Shown piece by piece: positions 6,961-9,418 of a stretch of 9,418 nt of DNA (within the stretch, counting starts at the first letter, position 1; every line of letters begins with the position of its first letter). The position numbers and the translations under genes are program-made. This DNA comes from JBAZLV01 sp964586075 (lineage in GTDB: Bacteria; Nitrospirota; UBA9217), in NCBI GenBank assembly GCA_964586075.1, contig CAZPGZ010000053.1, positions 1 to 9,418 on the forward strand. Reading direction: 5' to 3'. The notes under the pieces are model-generated. The model worked only from the letters and a program-made list of their open reading frames with translations, was not told where the DNA came from and did not search any database.

Positions 6961-8865
6961 ATGTACACTTTCCATGGACTCACAAATGAGGATAAGTCGC
7001 AGGAACTGATGAGGGCGCTCATTCAAGCCATCCCGGACAATATAATGTTAGTCAAAGAGCAAAATGACGAATTTTTCGACATAAATGAAAAGTTCGTGGA
7101 TACTTTCGGTTTTTCACGAAATGAGTTGGTCGGGAAAACCACGAAGGAACTGAAACTCTGGTTTCGGGAAAGAGAGCGCGAAACATTCTCAACTCTCATA
7201 CTTGAATCAGGAAAATGTGAAAATTACCAGGCGGAACTCGTTGCAAAGAATGGGACATGCATACCAGTGCTTATCTCAGCACAGAGAATTATTCTGGGAG
7301 GAGAGGCTTTTGTTGTCTCAGCTTGTCGCAATGTATCGGTAATGAAACGGATTGAGAAATCTTTGAGTGAAAATGCGGAGCGGTACTGGAACATTTTTGA
7401 GCAATCAACCGACAGCATTTGCATTCTGAATATTGAGACGATGAAATTCTGCGAATTCAATACAATTGCTCATACCAGGCTCGGCTATACTCGCGAGGAA
7501 TTCGCAGAGATGACAATTTTCGATATTTTCGAGGAGTTCGCAGCGGAACGGTTCGCCCAGTGCACCAGGGATATGCAGAAAACGGGTTCCGTTATGCTGG
7601 AACTCAGGGATCGCATGATAACCGGTGAATTAAGGGACGTCTTGGTTTCGCTTACGCAAATGTCGCTAAATGGCCGACCGATGTATCATGTAGTCGTAAA
7701 GGACATAACTGAGAATAATAAAATCAAGGAAGAGTTGGCCAAAACTCGGAAGCTCGAATCTCTGGGGACCCTGGCAGGCGGGATTGCACATGATTTCAAC
7801 AATATTTTGACCGGAATACAAGGAAACCTATCCCTTATCCGGCACCTTCATCCTTCTGACAAGAAAACACACGTTCGTGTTGCCCGATGTGAAACGGCCA
7901 TACAGCAGGCGGTCGGCCTGACCAGCCAACTCCTTACCTTTTCACGTGGGGGAGACCCTGTAAAAAAAATAATCAATCCACGATACATAATAAATGAATC
8001 CATATCATTTGTCTTAAGTGGTTCAAAAGTCATCAGCAAGACAGAGATTGCTGATGACCTCTGGCAAATTGAAGCAGATGAAAAACAATTTGGTCAGGTT
8101 ATCAGAAACTTGCTAATAAATGCAGAACAAGCGATGCCTGACGGAGGAATCATCCATACCATAGCTGTCAACTGTCATAATGCAAAGAATGCAATCCCAT
8201 CACTTGCAAAGGATAGCTATGTCAAAATATCGGTCATTGACCAGGGGACTGGAATACCACCAGAGCACCGTGACAAGATATTTGATCCCTACTTTACAAC
8301 AAAAAAAATTGGAATGGGGCTTGGCCTCACCTTGATTTATTCGATCGTCAGGAAACATGGCGGCCATGTTCAAGTTTCTTCTAACTCAGGCAAGGGAGCT
8401 CGATTTGATATATATCTCCCTGCTTGTTCAGAACATCGAAACATTAAGGATGTATCAAAGAAAAAACCAGTTCTTCGTAAGGGAGAAGGCTTTTTAGTAG
8501 TAATGGATGATGAAGAGATTATTCGCGAAACTGCCAAGGAAATGCTTTCTTTGCTTGGCTACGATGTCGAGACTTGCGCAAGTGGCGAGGAATTGATCAC
8601 GTTTTACAGAAGATCGTTAGCGAAAGGCAAAAAACCTGATGCAGTTATTATGGACCTCATATTACCAGAGGGAATGGGTGGCCTCGAAGCTGCTGAAAAA
8701 ATTCTAGTAATAGACCCTGCAGCAAAACTCATTGTTTCGAGTGGGTATTCACATGATCCGGTTTTAGCAAATTATCTGGATTTTCGTTTTGTCGCAACAC
8801 TGAACAAACCATTCAGGATGGAGGATCTCATTGGCACCCTAAATCTCTTATTCGAAAAGCAATGA
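6961..8865 (+). CDS. kinase C: cytosolic PAS-PAS hybrid sensor histidine kinase
   Basis: Hybrid kinase of 634 aa with no membrane helix. Domains in order: PAS (about 15-130, with the FGFSRNELVGKT signature region); PAS (about 138-255, ending VKDITENNKIKEEL); HisKA with phospho-accepting His277 in GGIAHDFNN; HATPase with N-box Asn387 (LLINAEQAMPDGG), G1 box DQGTGIP (Asp427), FDPYFTTKK and GMGLGLT; and a C-terminal receiver with MDDEE, phospho-Asp565 (VIMDLILPEGMGG), Ser in VSSGY and Lys in LNKPF. All key residues are present. The start is uncertain: AAGGAA at 6940-6945 is 15 nt before ATG 6961, which is long, and an in-frame ATG at 7009 with AGGAA beside it would drop 16 residues before the first PAS. 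The gene is more AT-rich than kinases A and B and less like them, so it probably did not come from the same duplication. The signal and partner are unknown. It ends in a double stop, TGA TAA. Confidence 0.95.
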   Translation: MYTFHGLTNEDKSQELMRALIQAIPDNIMLVKEQNDEFFDINEKFVDTFGFSRNELVGKTTKELKLWFRERERETFSTLILESGKCENYQAELVAKNGTCIPVLISAQRIILGGEAFVVSACRNVSVMKRIEKSLSENAERYWNIFEQSTDSICILNIETMKFCEFNTIAHTRLGYTREEFAEMTIFDIFEEFAAERFAQCTRDMQKTGSVMLELRDRMITGELRDVLVSLTQMSLNGRPMYHVVVKDITENNKIKEELAKTRKLESLGTLAGGIAHDFNNILTGIQGNLSLIRHLHPSDKKTHVRVARCETAIQQAVGLTSQLLTFSRGGDPVKKIINPRYIINESISFVLSGSKVISKTEIADDLWQIEADEKQFGQVIRNLLINAEQAMPDGGIIHTIAVNCHNAKNAIPSLAKDSYVKISVIDQGTGIPPEHRDKIFDPYFTTKKIGMGLGLTLIYSIVRKHGGHVQVSSNSGKGARFDIYLPACSEHRNIKDVSKKKPVLRKGEGFLVVMDDEEIIRETAKEMLSLLGYDVETCASGEELITFYRRSLAKGKKPDAVIMDLILPEGMGGLEAAEKILVIDPAAKLIVSSGYSHDPVLANYLDFRFVATLNKPFRMEDLIGTLNLLFEKQ

Positions 8866-8875
8866 TAATGCAAAT

Positions 8876-8905
8876 TGGTATTGCTCTTGAGGCATCTCAA
8901 TACCA
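8876..8905 (+). terminator. stem-loop after kinase C, possible terminator
   Basis: TGGTATTG (8876-8883) pairs with CAATACCA (8898-8905), an 8-bp perfect stem with a 14-nt loop, 10 nt after the kinase C stop. It lacks a following T-run, so it is not a standard intrinsic terminator. It may mark the transcript end, protect the 3' end of the mRNA, or be chance. Confidence 0.3.
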
Positions 8906-9253
8906 GAGAACGTGAGGTTACGTCAGCCAATGCCGGTGCAGTCGCAAGTGAGGGACAGTAGCAGTGCTTCTCCAAAACAATTATTTATTTTAGTGCGGCA
9001 CTGGCCATCATCCGTGTCTCCTTTTAACGCCTGAAGCTCAGCGGCCGCTCAAGTTTTAAAGGCGCCCTCTGTCGCATTTGGTCATGCCACCCCAATTCAC
9101 CCTTTACCTTTCTCCTTGCAGAAAACGATGGTTGAACAAATCGATGATTGTCGATTTTTAATTGATAATTTTTGTGTCGTCTGGTATTTTTCATTTCAGC
9201 ACCGGACCTACCCTGCAGAATGAACGCGCTACAGCCCTGCGAGGAGTTATCAC
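8906..9253. other. intergenic region between kinase C and the lipoprotein gene
   Basis: About 350 bp without a convincing gene. It holds a 10-bp palindrome AGCGGCCGCT (9040-9049), flanked by CGCCT/AGGCG arms (9028-9032 and 9060-9064), and a pyrimidine-rich + strand stretch near 9089-9118. The minus strand carries a very short frame with an excellent AAGGAG (8985-9011). The promoter-proximal inverted repeat of the next gene is at 9138-9157. I see no tRNA, riboswitch or mobile-element ends. Confidence 0.4.
9138..9169 (+). promoter_or_regulatory. candidate promoter and operator of the lipoprotein gene
   Basis: GATAAT at 9164-9169 matches the -10 hexamer at five of six positions, but the hexamer 17 nt upstream (TCGATG) is a poor -35. 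Just before it lies a perfect 7-bp inverted repeat, AAATCGA-TGATTG-TCGATTT (9138-9157), which would overlap the -35 zone and could bind a repressor or activator. The same repeat followed by T residues could instead be a weak terminator. The transcript would begin near 9176, leaving a leader of about 78 nt. Confidence 0.3.
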
Positions 9254-9418
9254 ATGAAGAAAGCCGGCATTACGAACCATTTCCGAATCACCATTCTCAG
9301 CCTGTCACTGCTTGCCTGCTTCCTGCCGGCAGGGTGTGCAGACCTGCAGGCTGTGCGCGAGTTCGCAAAGACATCGGCAGCCACCGCGGATTACCGGCAG
9401 ATTGTAACGGACTACATC
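9254..9418 (+). CDS. putative secreted lipoprotein, N-terminal part
   Basis: The first 55 codons of a gene that runs off the right edge. The ATG is 7 nt after a strong GAGGAG (9241-9246). The protein begins MKKAGITNHFRITILS, a basic N-terminus followed by a hydrophobic stretch, and reaches FLPAGC with Cys28 as the likely lipid-modified residue. Pro at -3 is atypical for a lipobox; SLLAC, with Cys22, is an alternative. The mature part starts ADLQAVREFAKTSAATADYR and is predicted helical. I cannot name the family with certainty; the pattern is reminiscent of uncharacterised proteobacterial lipoproteins. It should be anchored in the cell envelope. It has its own promoter candidate and is unlikely to belong to the kinase transcript. 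Confidence 0.85.
   Translation, partial: MKKAGITNHFRITILSLSLLACFLPAGCADLQAVREFAKTSAATADYRQIVTDYI

Noticed and set aside
6765..6989. Plus-strand frame of 74 codons spanning the kinase B-C gap
   Set aside because: It overlaps the ends of both kinases out of frame and has no ribosome site or recognisable domain.

Overview
The window holds a chemoreceptor gene followed by three hybrid sensor histidine kinase genes, all on the + strand. A divergent gene start lies at the left edge and a truncated lipoprotein gene at the right edge. The style of the proteins suggests a motile, sensor-rich Gram-negative bacterium, perhaps a deltaproteobacterium (Desulfobacterota). The clues are a cytosolic MCP hairpin ending without a CheR-binding pentapeptide, PAS/GAF-rich hybrid kinases with an H-box of the type AHDFNN, and a two-helix SDRLL-type membrane anchor. 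This placement is inference; there is no rRNA or other phylogenetic marker.

Left region (1-621): a minus-strand gene begins near position 35 and runs off the window, with a Shine-Dalgarno sequence and a plausible sigma-70 promoter behind it. Then comes about 500 bp of AT-rich DNA with two short minus-strand ORFs that I cannot identify, and possible upstream control sites for the chemoreceptor. Chemoreceptor (622-2262): a complete transmembrane MCP with a four-helix-bundle type sensor, HAMP domain and signalling hairpin. A gap of 219 bp without a convincing gene follows.

Kinase block (2482-8865): kinase A (1008 aa) is a membrane protein with PAS-GAF-PAS-PAS-HisKA-HATPase-REC. Kinase B (427 aa) is a shortened relative of A. 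It has lost the sensor part and has Arg in place of the phospho-accepting His, but keeps complete ATPase and receiver motifs. Kinase C (634 aa) is a soluble PAS-PAS-HisKA-HATPase-REC protein with clearly more AT-rich DNA. A and B are 52 bp apart and probably co-transcribed. B and C are 116 bp apart, and that gap holds two tandem inverted repeats and a 29-codon ORF whose start overlaps the stop of B.

Right region (8866-9418): a stem-loop after kinase C, about 350 bp of intergenic DNA with a possible promoter, and the start of a secreted lipoprotein gene. No response regulator with an output domain and no Hpt protein is encoded here, so the kinases must pass their signal to partners elsewhere or act on each other.

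The most unusual item is kinase B. Its intact ATPase, missing His and intact receiver suggest it works as a heterodimer partner or phosphate sink for kinase A, or is decaying. I saw no CRISPR array, transposase, tRNA or rRNA.
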